64,000 nt of DNA, taken from Effrenium voratum (Eukaryota > Sar > Dinophyceae > Suessiales > Symbiodiniaceae). The translations under genes were made by a program, and so were the position numbers. Where the stretch lies: NCBI GenBank assembly GCA_963377175.1, contig CAUJNA010001890.1, positions 1,325,815-1,389,814 on the forward strand, given 5' to 3'. Within the stretch, counting starts at the first letter, position 1; each line of letters opens with the position of its first letter. The notes below the pieces were generated by a model. It had not been told where the DNA came from and searched no databases. It saw only the letters and a program-made list of their open reading frames with translations. Shown one piece after another: positions 1-8,995 of the stretch.

Positions 1-116
1 CCCAGTGGTTTCCAAACGTTTAAATCGAAGGGTTACCTACTATAATGGGCGGCATGGGATCTACTCGGACTTACTTCACTTCTTCTAGCAATCGCGGAAA
101 CTCACAAGTATGATTT

Positions 117-305
117 ATGATGTCCGGGCTAACGATCAAAAGGCTACTCATCACACAAGCTGCTGCATTCCAAATCAGACAGGACATATGTAAACATTTA
201 GAAACATTATGTGTCATTCCAAATACTTCTGTTTCATGCCGGAACATTCCTGGAAGAAGAGGGAGCTCTGCCTACGCCACGCTTCTCACAGGCATAGGCG
301 TCCAG
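117..305 (+). CDS. Candidate coding exon, unknown protein
   Basis: Open frame of 63 codons starting with two ATG codons, with an in-frame stop just upstream (111-113), and ending at a good donor, CAG|GTGGGT, in phase 0. A family D element follows directly. A second frame is also partly open, so the frame is uncertain. No family recognised. Confidence 0.3.
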
Positions 306-331
306 GTGGGTGGCTTGAAACATGGTTGCTA

Positions 332-460
332 CTGTGGATGGGCGAAATCCTGCACCACCTAAGAAACCATGAAATAATTCCATTCCCCAACGTAAATACC
401 CACAAACAATCGTTTCATGATGGTTCCAAGAGGTGCGAAATGGATTTTGTCCATTTACAG
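332..460. mobile_element. Family D palindromic element (D1)
   Basis: Family D is ~115-150 bp with long imperfect inverted termini, CTGTGGATGG...CCATCCACAG, extended inward by a GCACCACC / GGTGGTGC block. This copy has TA before it and CA after it, consistent with a decayed TA duplication. Fragments also occur near 21944, 37782, 57769 and 61545. Confidence 0.7.
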
Positions 461-497
461 CATGTGTTTTTTGTTTTTCTGAGTTCCCCAATTGCTA

Positions 498-619
498 ATG
501 TTGACCCCGGATTAATAGACCCCTGTTTATTAATATGGGGGTGCTCCCCTCCAAAAGTGATGATTCCCCCTCAAACCCCCATATTAGTAAACAGGGGTTG
601 ATTAATCCGGGGTCAACAT
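498..619. mobile_element. Family F palindromic element (F1), near-perfect hairpin
   Basis: Termini ATGTTGACC...GGTCAACAT are inverted and the whole 122 bp folds on itself (TTTATTAATATGGGG inside). TA lies on both sides (496-497, 620-621), the expected target duplication. Younger-looking than most copies because the arms barely differ. Confidence 0.85.
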
Positions 620-779
620 TACCAAGCTTGGTGCAGGCCTGTGGTGGCATACACAATTCGTTCCACGGGAGCTGTGGCTCAATCCATTCCCTGCTCCGTG
701 CCAGCACCATGCAGGAAATCCAAGAATCGCCGGGACTCGTTCCAACAAAACCAAACACATCAAACACTATTCCATTTCA

Positions 780-1230
780 AAGGATAATAATAACAATATT
801 AACGTAAAAACAAGATTGAACCACATACAAACAGTTTTGAATAACACAAACGCATTCAAACAGATGCCGGAAAACATCAAATTATGAAACACACGTTCAA
901 CGAAATGCCGGAAACAAACAAAACACACATTTCACATATGCCGAACCAAAACAATAATCATTCAATCCATGCCGAACAATCAGAGCACGCAATACCAACA
1001 AAAATCAAACCATTCAGCATAAAACCAAACGACATTGTTTCATCACAGACAAACTTGTAGCCAATGTAGCCTGAAAACAAAAGGGCACGCTGCTCTTAGG
1101 AGTTTTGTTGGGCAGCCAGTTTGGTTCGCTAAACGGGTTGCTTGGGTGGCTGCCTAGCCGGCTGGCGCCATTGCTCCTGACAGTTGCCACCTCAGCATTG
1201 CCAAACATCAAGCGCAAATCCAAACACTAT
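780..1230. other. Stretch with no resolvable gene
   Basis: 780-1000 is A- and C-rich with four loosely spaced ATGCCGAA-like motifs (about 863, 905, 940, 968), possibly a decayed tandem repeat. 1040-1210 is ordinary unique sequence without a convincing frame. Confidence 0.4.
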
Positions 1231-1233
1231 ACT

Positions 1234-1348
1234 CATGGAGGCTGGGAGGGGAGGGGGGAGGGAGCCCAAATAAGCCCTAAGTAAGGCCTTAATAAAGGCT
1301 TTATGAGGGCTTATTTGGGCTCCCTCCCCCTCCCCTCCAGCCTCCATG
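1234..1348. mobile_element. Long perfect palindrome (family R)
   Basis: Arms of about 45 bp are nearly exact inverted copies, beginning CATGGAGGCTGG and including GGGAGCCCAAATAAGCCCT; only a short AAGGCCTT-rich centre separates them. No second full copy was seen in the window; a related AGGGCTTATT stretch lies near 57050. Confidence 0.75.
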
Positions 1349-1380
1349 ATATACATCTCCCATATTCACCCCAAATCAAT

Positions 1381-1596
1381 TTAAAAGACTTTGAAGGATA
1401 TCGGAGTGTTGTGAATGCTCATTGCACGCCCCCATGAGTGCGGAGCAGTTCCACCAGAAAAATCGTCTTCTAACATCATTTTGTCCATTTCCGTGATTGG
1501 AAGATTGCAAACCCGTCCCGAGCCAAGTAATGGCGCCGGCCGCGCCCACCCATCCTCTCTCTGCAGTTGCCAACTCCTGCCAAGGCTCTTGAGCAA
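1381..1596 (-). CDS. Candidate coding segment, strand uncertain
   Basis: All three minus frames and one plus frame are largely open through this GC-moderate island; the minus frame reading EMDKMMLEDDFSGG looks most protein-like. No splice sites could be fixed, and neighbouring exons in this block are on the plus strand, which argues against the minus call. Confidence 0.2.
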   Translation of the reverse strand: MLKSLGRSWQLQREDGWARPAPLLGSGRVCNLPITEMDKMMLEDDFSGGTAPHSWGRAMSIHNTPISFKVF

Positions 1597-1754
1597 ACTG
1601 GTTCATCCCTCTGCAAACAATTCGCTCCCCTTGGAAAACTACCTAGCCTTTTTTTCTGCGCCTTTAAACATGGGACCATGAACCCTTTCTGGGTAATGGC
1701 TAACCATACTGTATTCGGGTTTCCGAGATAATGGAAAGCCCAATCAAAAAGGCT

Positions 1755-1985
1755 TTGTTTGCTTGCATAATTTGCCTGCTGCCTGCCTTGCTTGCTTGCG
1801 GCTTGCTTGCCTAGTTTGCCTGCCTCTGCTGTGTGTGCTTGTCTCCTTGCCTTGCCTTGTTTGCTCACCTGCTTGCCTGGTTTGCTCGCCTGCTTCTCTT
1901 CTGCTCTGCCTTGCCTGCTTGATTGGTGCCAATTATCATTGGCTGCTTCTGCTTGGCTGCCTGCTTAGCTGCTTGCTTGCTGTGG
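1755..1985. repeat. Low-complexity CTTGCCTG-rich tract
   Basis: Imperfect tandem repetition of TTGCCTGC / TTGCTTGC units over ~230 bp. The cysteine- and leucine-rich open frames that cross it are by-products. Confidence 0.8.
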
Positions 1986-2167
1986 GTGAGGGGTTGAAAC
2001 GAAACAGTGGACAGCAGCAAACGGCGGACATCTTACACATCGGATTTTCGAGCTATAAGGTAAGCCAGGCTTCACAAGCCCCGGAATGAGGGACACATGG
2101 GACATTTTGGCCGACCGTGTTGGAAGCCAAAAAAGAGGCATTTGTTTTCACCCGCTAGCTCCGTGAT

Positions 2168-2264
2168 CTGGACTCTCCTTCTGACCCTTAAAGACGGTTT
2201 GGTCATTACCCAAAAGAAAGGGGTCAGGGACCCATTCTTAAAGGGTCAGAAGCAGACTCCAGGT
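2168..2264. mobile_element. Family A element (A1)
   Basis: Family A is ~90-100 bp: CCTGGAGTCTCC + ATGACCC or TTCTGACCC, a GGTAATGACC-like centre, then the inverse ending GGAGACTCCAGG. This copy is the TTCTGACCC type with a worn left tip (TGGACTCTCC). Half copies also occur at 42532-42599 and 54563-54592. Confidence 0.7.
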
Positions 2265-2267
2265 TTA

Positions 2268-2378
2268 CTCGGTTGCTTTCTGCTCCCCTGCAGAAAGTTA
2301 AACTTTTAGTGGTTTAATGGGAAACCCATTAGTTGGCAAAAAGTTAAAGTCCTAACAGCCAAGCAAAATGCACCAAAG
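2268..2378. mobile_element. Family I element (I1)
   Basis: Family I runs from CTCGGTTGCTTTCTGCT to AGCAAAATGCACCAAAG; the ends are imperfect inverted copies (about 13 of 17 positions). It lies end to end with A1. Confidence 0.65.
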
Positions 2379-2548
2379 TATACAAACTCTGCCCGGTGCC
2401 GCCTTGACTTTGTGGACCGCTGATCTTCTAAAAGTCGTAAAATCTTTTGCCGGGAGACTCTGCCAGAATCACTCCCAAAGTCAACAAGTCGAAAAGCGTG
2501 TGGCAGGAAACTGCCAAGGCTTGGAACTGTCTTAAGCAGACCCCCTTG

Positions 2549-2673
2549 CTTCCATTTAATTTGCTTAAGCTCCCGGGGCAAATCAGAAAAATAAAAAACA
2601 CATATTTCAGTAGTGATAAATTCCCTTTAAAACTAGTAGGGGAAAATAAAACGCATTCTTAAGCAAACGGAAG
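2549..2673. mobile_element. Family H element (H1) with 4-bp duplication
   Basis: Family H has termini CTTCCATTTGCTTAAG / CTTAAGCAAATGGAAG and an inner CAGTAGTGATCGATTCC motif. This copy is flanked by CTTG on both sides (2545-2548, 2674-2677), a perfect 4-bp target-site duplication. Confidence 0.85.
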
Positions 2674-2700
2674 CTTGCTTTGGTTTTGAAGAGGAGCGCC

Positions 2701-2756
2701 CACCCCCCACCCCCCTCCCCCGCAAAAGAGAGAGAAAGAGAGAGAGAGAGAGAAAA
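2701..2756. repeat. C-rich run and (GA)n microsatellite
   Basis: A CCCCACCCCC tract followed by about 15 GA dinucleotides. Confidence 0.9.
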
Positions 2757-2773
2757 CAAAAAAAAGACGCAAG

Positions 2774-2883
2774 GCGCCATCGGACGTCCGCTTAAGCCAC
2801 TTGGGAGGCCAAAGCCACATTGTGACGAGAAAATACCTAAATGGCAAGCTCGGCATTTTGACCTCCAAACGTGGCGTGTTCAG
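2774..2883 (+). CDS. Candidate coding exon
   Basis: Starts after GACGCAAG| and ends at GTTCAG|GTCGAA (phase 0). The frame is open and mixed in composition (IPKWQARHFDLQTWRVQ at its end). The opposite strand is also open. No family recognised. Confidence 0.35.
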
Positions 2884-3219
2884 GTCGAATGGAGAAGACG
2901 ACAAGAGTCGAACCCGCACAGTGGGCTCTTCCCCCGACGTGCCTGCCTCGAAAATTCATGAATAATGGTTCTTGCCCCAAAATCACGGGAATTTGTACGG
3001 ACAGTTTGAGGGTTCAGGTGGTTTCCTCTTGTCCCTTGAAACCCACCCGAAGGTGCTCTCAAAACACAAACAGGTGGTTTCCTGTTGGCTTCCCTATAAA
3101 GCCTCCCCCTGGGGTTCAAACCACCATTAAAACAATGGGGCCGTTCATATAACCGCAATTGTTTACCTAAGGATTGTCATTATCCAAAATGGGGCAACCT
3201 GTGTCTCAATAATTTAGGG

Positions 3220-3500
3220 GGGGCAAGGAATCCCCCAACCCGGGCCGCCCTCACACAACCACGGCCCCCACAACCTAAACGACCGCGAGCCGCGAGCTCG
3301 CGTGGCCTGCGGCAGAAGGTCTGCCCATCCACGGTCCACGTGGAGGTGACTGAATTCCCCTGACTCGGACTCCAAGGGCTCCGCAGGCGCCGCGACATGG
3401 GCGTGGCTTTTTTTTTTTTATCATGGCGAGGGGTGCGCAGCTTTGAGTCTTTGGCTCCATTTCCCAAGGTGCCATTTTTTGGTACATTTATTTGAGCCAC
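3220..3500. other. GC-rich island, coding status undecided
   Basis: GC-rich unique sequence, open in two minus frames and broken on the plus strand. It resembles the exons elsewhere in composition, but no flanking splice pair is convincing. A T10 run lies near 3410. Confidence 0.25.
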
Positions 3501-3671
3501 AGCCAAATGATTCCCCGGGACCCGAGTCCGCTGTGCCTCAACAAACAGTCCTATCTAAAACAGTCTGATTTTCACAGGGTGGCCTAACTACTGCGGATGC
3601 TTGAAATCGAAATCCGTTTCTTCCCGCACCATGGTTTAGGAAACCAGGGTCAGGAAAGCAGAACGTTTGTT

Positions 3672-3766
3672 CTTGGAGTCTCCTTCTGCCCTTTCAAAAT
3701 GGTTGGTCCTTACCTAAAACTAAGGGGTCATGTGCCCTTGTTCTAGGGGTCATGGAAACTCTAGGT
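3672..3766. mobile_element. Family A element (A2)
   Basis: TTGGAGTCTCCTTCTGCCC at left and ATGGAAACTCTAGG at right, both worn. Abuts a truncated family D copy. Confidence 0.65.
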
Positions 3767-3844
3767 TGGTATTTACGTTGGGGTATCGGAAATCCTCCGT
3801 TTCTGAAAGGTGGTGCGATTGTTCGATTTCGCAGCCATCCACAG
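3767..3844. mobile_element. Family D partial element ending in a splice acceptor (D2)
   Basis: Right half of D only: GGTATTTACG, GGTGGTGCGA, CATCCACAG. The terminal CCACAG sits exactly at the start of a well-supported exon, so this copy appears to supply the 3' splice site. Confidence 0.7.
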
Positions 3845-4014
3845 ATTTTCGTCGGAAGGCGGCCAAGCTATGTTATTGACCATCCAGCATTTTCCGAGAC
3901 AAGGGACTGCTTCGTGTGGTTGATGCACCAAATTCATCCCGTGCCACTTGGAAGTGACAAAGCCCTGAATTCTGGGAAGAAACAAACAAACAAACAAAAA
4001 AACAAACTAACTAA
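3845..4014 (+). CDS. Coding exon downstream of element D2
   Basis: Immediately after CATCCACAG| the frame (phase 0) reads IFVGRRPSYVIDHPAFSE and stays open with mixed composition to a Lys-rich tail, where an AAAC microsatellite begins. A possible donor is GTAACT at 4015. The real end may be earlier, before the repeat. No family recognised. Confidence 0.5.
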
Positions 4015-4022
4015 GTAACTAA
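3982..4022. repeat. (AAAC)n microsatellite
   Basis: AACAAACAAACAAACAAAA grading into ACTAACTAAG repeats at the 3' end of the preceding exon. Confidence 0.9.
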
Positions 4023-4054
4023 CAAAGCAATTGGTGAATCTTGTCCATCCACAG

Positions 4055-4299
4055 GCTGCCTGGACTAATCAGTGGACAGCTAACCCACTTTCTCACCGGG
4101 CTGAACACCCGAGCGGGATGGTTGATGAGACAGCGGGATCTTCTTCTCGGACTCCTTTCGGAGCTTCCTTGAAAGGAGCCAATCAAGGGCACGAAACCCA
4201 AATTGACCATGGACTAGGTCGTTTCCTTACTGTTTCCTTTCCGGGCAATGGCATCAGGAAAATATACGTCTGCGTCTGTCCTTTTCTAGTTGGGCAACC
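4055..4299 (+). CDS. Coding exon after a D-derived acceptor
   Basis: Begins right after TTGTCCATCCACAG|, a remnant of the family D terminus, and stays open for 81 codons (phase 0), including DHGLGRFLTVSFPGNG. It ends at CAACC|GTAAAC, or at an in-frame TAA two bases later. Another frame is open for part of it. Confidence 0.5.
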
Positions 4300-4375
4300 G
4301 TAAACTCGCGGGTTGCGGCGAGAAGCGGCTTGCGTGGAAGAGACGCCAGTTGCTGGACAGCAGCTAATTTCCATA

Positions 4376-4464
4376 CCTGGAGTCTCCATGACCCTGTAGA
4401 AATAGTGACCCCATGACTTTTCGGTAATGACCCCATTTTTTCAGGGTCAGAAGGAGACTCCAGG
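4376..4464. mobile_element. Family A element (A3)
   Basis: CCTGGAGTCTCCATGACCC...AAGGAGACTCCAGG, intact ends, flanked by TA-like bases (ATA before, TA after). Confidence 0.8.
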
Positions 4465-4802
4465 TATGAGTTTCCCACCTCTGCTTTTGTTCGCAGTAGA
4501 AATGAGCGGAATCTGTGGCCTGGGACGGCTTTGTTTCGGCTAGCCCCCGCCGACCTAATCTTCCCCAAACTTAGCCGTTAAGCGGGTTGCAGGGAGGATG
4601 CTACTTTACTCCAAGCGGGGTGCGGGGACAAGTAATGAGCGGGTTCTGCGGCTGAATGCAACACAACAGCAGTGAATGGAAGCGGGATTCGGGGTGTGAT
4701 TTCACGCACCCAACCCCAAACACTTGCATGTGACGGTTCCACACACCCCCTACACACCCTATTTGACCTTATCTAGCCAAATTTGGCCATATCTGACCTT
4801 GT

Positions 4803-5009
4803 TTGGCCATCCAAACCCTTAAGGCCTTCTTCCGCATTCGTTTGGTCTCAGTTGCCCTTGTTTGGCGTAGGAATTCGCAGAACCGGTTGCAACAGCTTTA
4901 TTTGCCGTCAACCCATGGGAGCTTTCCTGTCGTTCTGGAACGCGCCTGGTGGAAACTGGCAAACACTGGGTCCCTTGGCAAACTGCGAGGGTCCCTTGGC
5001 ACCTCCTGA
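4803..5009 (+). CDS. Candidate coding segment
   Basis: Open frame of 68 codons ending in TGA (YLPSTHGSFPVVLERAWW near the middle). Upstream are TTTGGCC-type repeats. A second plus frame is equally long, so the frame is not settled. Confidence 0.3.
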   Translation: MAIQTLKAFFRIRLVSVALVWRRNSQNRLQQLYLPSTHGSFPVVLERAWWKLANTGSLGKLRGSLGTS

Positions 5010-5081
5010 GACTTGGCCCCCATGAAGCTGCATTCCAATTGCGAGTGGTCCGTGCGTGACTCAGTTTCTCTCATTTTCCAG

Positions 5082-5260
5082 TGCAGTCAACCTGGTGGGT
5101 TGCCAAACGTGCCCTTTCCAGACCCAGGAGTCTTTCTGTGATGTCTTTAAAGTACCAAAGGGGCTTGGGAGGAAAACTCTAGTCCCAAAGAACCCGATCA
5201 GCAGGCTGCCAGGAGAAGCCCTCAAAATGCCATCAAAAAGTGACATCCCGTTTTCATCAA
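5082..5260 (+). CDS. Coding exon with strong acceptor
   Basis: A pyrimidine tract and acceptor, CTCTCATTTTCCAG|, lead into 59 open codons of varied composition (VGCQTCPFQTQESFCDVF; later KNPISRLPGEALKMPSKS). A family F copy begins where the exon should end, and no GT donor is obvious. No family recognised. Confidence 0.5.
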
Positions 5261-5262
5261 TA

Positions 5263-5407
5263 ATGGCAAACCCGGACTAATAAACCCCAGTTGACCAATA
5301 GGGGGTGTCCCTGGATTTAGTGGGGAATCAGACGACTTTTGGAGGGGAACACCCGCCCCCCCCCAAAAAAACAACAACAACAACTGGGGTGTACCCAGGG
5401 TCAACAT
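5263..5407. mobile_element. Family F element (F3), diverged
   Basis: TA then ATGGCAAACCCGG at left, GGGTCAACAT at right, with the family core TTTTGGAGGGGAACACC and a poly-C/A insert. Confidence 0.65.
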
Positions 5408-5429
5408 TCATTGTTTCGGGTCCAAATGG

Positions 5430-5553
5430 CTGTGGGTCACAACCAATGGCTCCATTTTGGGGTAGGTGAATTCACCACCCATTTTAGAACCTATTTTAGT
5501 GGGGGTTGAATCGGATGTTCACTGGGGGTACGATTTGGATTTTGACCCATGTC
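5430..5553 (-). mobile_element. Family T element (GTGGGTCAAAA ends)
   Basis: Inverted tips CTGTGGGTCACAA / TTTTGACCCATG. The body matches 56326-56452 in reverse orientation (AGAACCTATTTTAGTGG and CAGTGAACATC segments). Related left halves lie at 28663-28716 and 29200-29262. Confidence 0.65.
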
Positions 5554-5712
5554 CAAATGTCCTCAAAGAAAAAAAAAACCTAGTTCCAAATGTCCAAATG
5601 GCAACCCCCCACCCCAAAAAAAAACATCAACAAAACAACCACCCCCGCCCCCCAAAAAAAACACTGGGGCGTGCTAAAAAAAAGGAAAGCACCTCCGAAA
5701 AACCCCATCCAG

Positions 5713-5816
5713 GCGCCTTCATCCAGGCGCCCGATGCTGACGCGATAGTCCTCAGCCGCTTGGCCCCACTTTCGGCTTGCGGGGCGACGGATATATCCCG
5801 ACCACTTGCCATTTGA
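5713..5816 (+). CDS. Terminal coding exon with stop
   Basis: After CCCATCCAG| the frame is open, GC-rich at third positions and ends in TGA at 5814 (IQAPDADAIVLSRLAPLSA). It would be the 3' end of the plus-strand gene whose exons lie upstream, but linkage is not proven. Confidence 0.45.
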
Positions 5817-5918
5817 GTAGTGCTGCGCAGTTATTTCCAAGAACATCAAAGAATCATGTCCGTAGCTTTTATATATATGTAACGCAGGAGCAGGAAAAAA
5901 GAAAACGCTACTCAGTGG

Positions 5919-6115
5919 CTCTTTTGTTTCGCCCCCTGCAAAAAATGAGAACATATTTGTCTAGTAGCGAAATCGATTCCTTTCAAACCAACAGGGGAAA
6001 ATACAAAAACACCAGGACCCTCAAGAAAGTCCAGGTTGTTGCAACCCAAAATTATGGAATGGGTGATTTCCCCGTATGGGTAGTTTGAGGGTCCAGGTAT
6101 TCTTAAGCAAATGGA
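5919..6115. mobile_element. Family H element (H2) interrupted by family B
   Basis: H core (CGATTCCTTTCAAACCAACA) is continuous with the H right end CTTAAGCAAATGGAA only if 6012-6097 is removed. Its left tip is badly worn. Confidence 0.7.
6012..6097 (+). mobile_element. Family B element (B1) inside H2
   Basis: Family B is ~55-110 bp with ends CCTGGACCCTCAAA / TTTGAGGGTCCAGG, an inner TTGCAACCCAAAAT motif and GGGTAGTT just inside the right end. This copy starts CCAGGACCC and ends GGGTCCAGG, followed by TA. Confidence 0.8.
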
Positions 6116-6719
6116 ACCTTCAAGGTTTTTAAGATGGATACTCCTCATCCCCACTGGAGGTCTTTATGGTGATTTGTTCCCAAGGAAAAAACACATCTCT
6201 GAGGGGTTCGAACCCACTTTGAATCGAACCCATCTGGTCTAAGCTGATGCCATAGAGCCCCTCAAGCCTAGGGCAGGGGGATGTTGGGAGATGTTGGGAG
6301 GTTGAAGAAGGGAACGTTGTTGCCAGGTTCGGTGATTGTTTGATGGACATACACCTCCAATTTGTTTAAAAAAGAAAACCAGCTCCGATGTTGCGAGAAC
6401 TCTAGGAGGACGCCAATTCTCGTAAGGGATTTGGATCGCTGAGAGTTCACAAGGTTACAATCACCATCTTCTGTCGCAGACAGGACTGAAAGAAAAAGAC
6501 TCACACGACTGCTGGTTTTTGTGTTTGAAGCCAGACACTTCCCAAGAACACAGGCATGGACATGGACGACCAGCAGCGACTCGCCTGCTCCTTATTTCTT
6601 CGAGAACAGGTAACGGCCGTCATGCGCTAGTTCAACAAGCGCAAACACAATGGCCGCATCATGCCGTATCACGTATTTTCCGGTCTGGAAAACAGGGGGA
6701 GGGGCTGAGCTAACGCGTT

Positions 6720-6890
6720 ATGCAGTCGAATGCAGGCCGGGCAGCAATCCAGTTCAAGAGCGTTACCTGGAACTTCACCGCCGCAAAGGACCTGAGCTAT
6801 GCCGCGGTCTCAAAATCGTTGGTGCTACAACTTTTTGGGGAGCACATACATGGGGGGGTCCACACAATTTCCGGGAAAAAAAAAACAGGA
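6720..6890 (+). CDS. Candidate coding segment
   Basis: ATG-initiated open frame with GC-rich third positions (IQFKSVTWNFTAAKDLSYAA), running up to an A-run and poly-G. A second plus frame is also open. Confidence 0.35.
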
Positions 6891-7218
6891 GTGTTGGGTT
6901 GGGGGGGGGGTTCTCGTCTATTTCAACACACACACACACACATGACCAGGCTTTCTCTGGAGCAAGTGAGTTGTAGAGCCTGAACCAGACTTGGATGACC
7001 ACGCCGTTTGGCATATCCCTGCATTGAGTCCGCGTTCAGTGGGATTCACCCCACAAGCCATTTGGCAGGCTTGTGAATTTTAATAGGGCACCATAGGGCA
7101 CCTTTGGCGGACATCATGTAAGTGGGGATTCATGTCCCCACCACTTTTGGAAGGGTTCTCCAGAAAAAAACAAATACACGGGGTGGTCATCCAAGCCAAG
7201 TAAGGGCGCTCTTTACAG

Positions 7219-7371
7219 CCATCTGCCGAGAGACCACTCAGCTTCTTCCGCCGAAGCCTGGCAACGGCCGTCGAAGGATGGGCACGAAGTGAGGGCCCAT
7301 CCCGGAAGCGAGGGTGGCTTTGGCCGGGTTGCTTTAGAGCAACTGCAGTGGTTCAATTCCCAATCTTTTCT
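7219..7371 (+). CDS. Coding exon, ends in TAA
   Basis: Acceptor CTCTTTACAG| followed by 51 open codons of mixed, Arg-rich composition (PLSFFRRSLATAVEGWARSE), then TAA at 7372. It has no ATG, as expected for an internal or last exon. No family recognised. Confidence 0.5.
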
Positions 7372-7459
7372 TAACCAGGCCCCATGATATAAGTCGTCCT
7401 GACTTAAGTGGCTGGGTGACGGGCAACACCCGTCCCCAGAAACGATCAACATGACCCTA

Positions 7460-7567
7460 CCTGGACCCTCACAATTCCCTTAAACGTTGGCTATTGCAAC
7501 CCAAAAGTACGGTTGGTGACTTCCAACTTTCTAATGGCTAGGATACTGGGTAGTTTGAGGGCCCAGG
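7460..7567 (+). mobile_element. Family B element (B2) with TA duplication
   Basis: CCTGGACCCTCACAATTCCC...GGGCCCAGG, TA immediately on each side (7458-7459, 7568-7569). Confidence 0.85.
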
Positions 7568-7590
7568 TAGTAATCTCAGCTTCCCTCTAA

Positions 7591-7690
7591 TTGGTGGTTT
7601 GGATTGGTGGTTTGATTTCAATGAGGGGGTCTCCCATTTCAACAAAAGTCAGGGGTTCAAACCCCCAGTTCCCACCCAATCCAAACCACC
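7591..7690. mobile_element. Palindromic element with GGTGGTTTGGATTGG ends
   Basis: TTGGTGGTTTGGATTGGTGG at left is inverted as CCCAATCCAAACCACC at right. CCAATCCAAACC tips also occur near 16690 and 46190, suggesting another small family. Confidence 0.55.
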
Positions 7691-7970
7691 CTGATAATCA
7701 CTAATTCTAGTGCAAGAGCTCAAGGTCTTCCGGCAGAGGCTTTCGGGCGGAATCTGAGGGGTTCTCAAAGAAGCTTTCTGGGTCCGATTTCCGAATTGTT
7801 CTGATTGTGTAGAGCACTAGGGCGAAAACACTTTTCAATGGGGGACCCTCTGGTGGACATCATTTAGGTGTGTATTCATGTCCACCAACCTCTTTTGACA
7901 TGGTTCCCTATTAAAGCTCATGGCCATATCTAAATAAAATAATGTTGAGCCTAGACTAACAAAAGGGGGA

Positions 7971-8270
7971 ATGCAAGCCCCCGATGATTCACAGTCCCGC
8001 CAGCATGGGGCGACCCCTATCAACATAGACCAGGCGAGTATTCATCCTGGGTTGGGGAAGGGGCATAAAATGGAGGTTTTCCTTGAGGTGTCCCATTTAA
8101 CAAAGGTGTCCCATTTAACCGAGGTGAAAAGGGTACATTTCATCGCAAACAACAACTTGACCCATATCCGGGGTGCTTTAAAAAGACTCCAGATTCTGCT
8201 TCAGATTTACTTTGCCCTAAAGCAAAGTAGTTTCTGTTTGGAGGAGACCTCAGAAAATCTACACCCAAAC
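7971..8270 (+). CDS. Coding segment with ATG start and internal 18-bp duplication
   Basis: 100 open codons from ATG 7971 (MQAPDDSQSRQHGATPINID) up to element E1. An exact-length 18-bp tandem copy (8088-8105, 8106-8123) gives VSHLTK VSHLTE in frame. The 3' junction would be E1, which has no GT donor. No family recognised. Confidence 0.5.
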
Positions 8271-8388
8271 TTCACTTGTTCAGTGACCCAGGGGAAAAAA
8301 GGCAACCCTTTTTTGGGTGGACCATTTTAGTGGGGCAGCCACAAAAAAAAAGAGTTGGAAAAAGAATTGGAGCCACTGAACAACTGAG
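8271..8388. mobile_element. Family E element (E1) with 4-bp duplication AAAC
   Basis: Family E has 17-bp termini CTCAGTTGTTCAGTGGC (here TTCACTTGTTCAGTGAC and its inverse at right) and a central GTGGGGCAGCCAC. AAAC stands on both sides (8267-8270, 8389-8392). Confidence 0.9.
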
Positions 8389-8419
8389 AAACAGTCTTGG
8401 GGGGGGGGGGTGCACGCAG

Positions 8420-8629
8420 CTCGCGGCTTGACCCTTAGGCCGCCTTCGCCGCCTTCGCCGCCTTCGCCTCCACAAATGCAGCGACACTGCCGCGCGAGGC
8501 CACCAAGCCTCCGTCGAGCCGGCCGGGCTTTTCATGTGAGCGCCCAAAAGACCTCCCTGGACAACCAAAGTCCAAAGGGAAAATGGGACAGGTGGTCAAA
8601 ACAAGAGTCATTTAAACGCGTTGCAGGTG
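8420..8629 (+). CDS. Coding exon, GC-rich with PPS repeats
   Basis: After GCACGCAG| the frame includes four PPSP-type repeats (GCCTTCGCC units) and then MQRHCRARPPSLRRAGRAF. It continues open through element B3 into 8738-8877. Possible donors before B3 are GCAG|GTGG or a GC donor. Confidence 0.5.
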
Positions 8630-8737
8630 GTTGGACCCTCAAAATTCCAACTAAAAACTGGCACTGGGTTGTTGCAACCCAAAATGATGGACTTGGTGAA
8701 TTCCAACTTGTTTTTCTGGGTAGTTTCAGGGTCCAGG
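8630..8737 (+). mobile_element. Family B element (B3), 108 bp, open in frame
   Basis: TTGGACCCTCAAAATTCC...TTTCAGGGTCCAGG. The length is divisible by three and there is no stop in the frame of the flanking coding sequence, so it could be either retained or spliced. Confidence 0.8.
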
Positions 8738-8877
8738 TCCACGATCTGGAGGATAAAACCACCCTCCAAAGCTTGCTGAGAAGACTGCGATCCGAGTGGC
8801 CAAAATCACACGTAGCGTGGGCGTGGGCGTTTTTTTGCGCCTTTTGCCAGACATACCCCTGTGCAAGTGTCTTCTGA
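8738..8877 (+). CDS. Coding exon after B3
   Basis: Starts right after GGGTCCAG|, reads VHDLEDKTTLQSLLRRLRSE and stays open to a TGA at 8875. Same frame as the segment before B3. Confidence 0.45.
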
Positions 8878-8995
8878 AGATGCACTTAACTCACTTCCTG
8901 CGTGAATTGGCTACAAGTCCAAACTTTGCGATTGCAACTTTTTAGCGGTCTTCCCAACGGAACTCTGGGAGTAGGGCCGAAGTGGGCTTCCCAAG

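Noticed and set aside
2885..2945. Possible tRNA around GAGTCGAACCCGC
   Set aside because: Only the T-loop resembles a tRNA; stems fail.
4745..4810. Promoter-like TTTGGCC repeats
   Set aside because: They match the decayed satellite seen at 57.3 kb, and no independent promoter signal is known to me for this lineage.
6190..6260. tRNA-like minus-strand sequence with GGTTCGAACCCC
   Set aside because: The T-arm is passable but the acceptor stem does not pair and there is no D-arm or anticodon arm in register.
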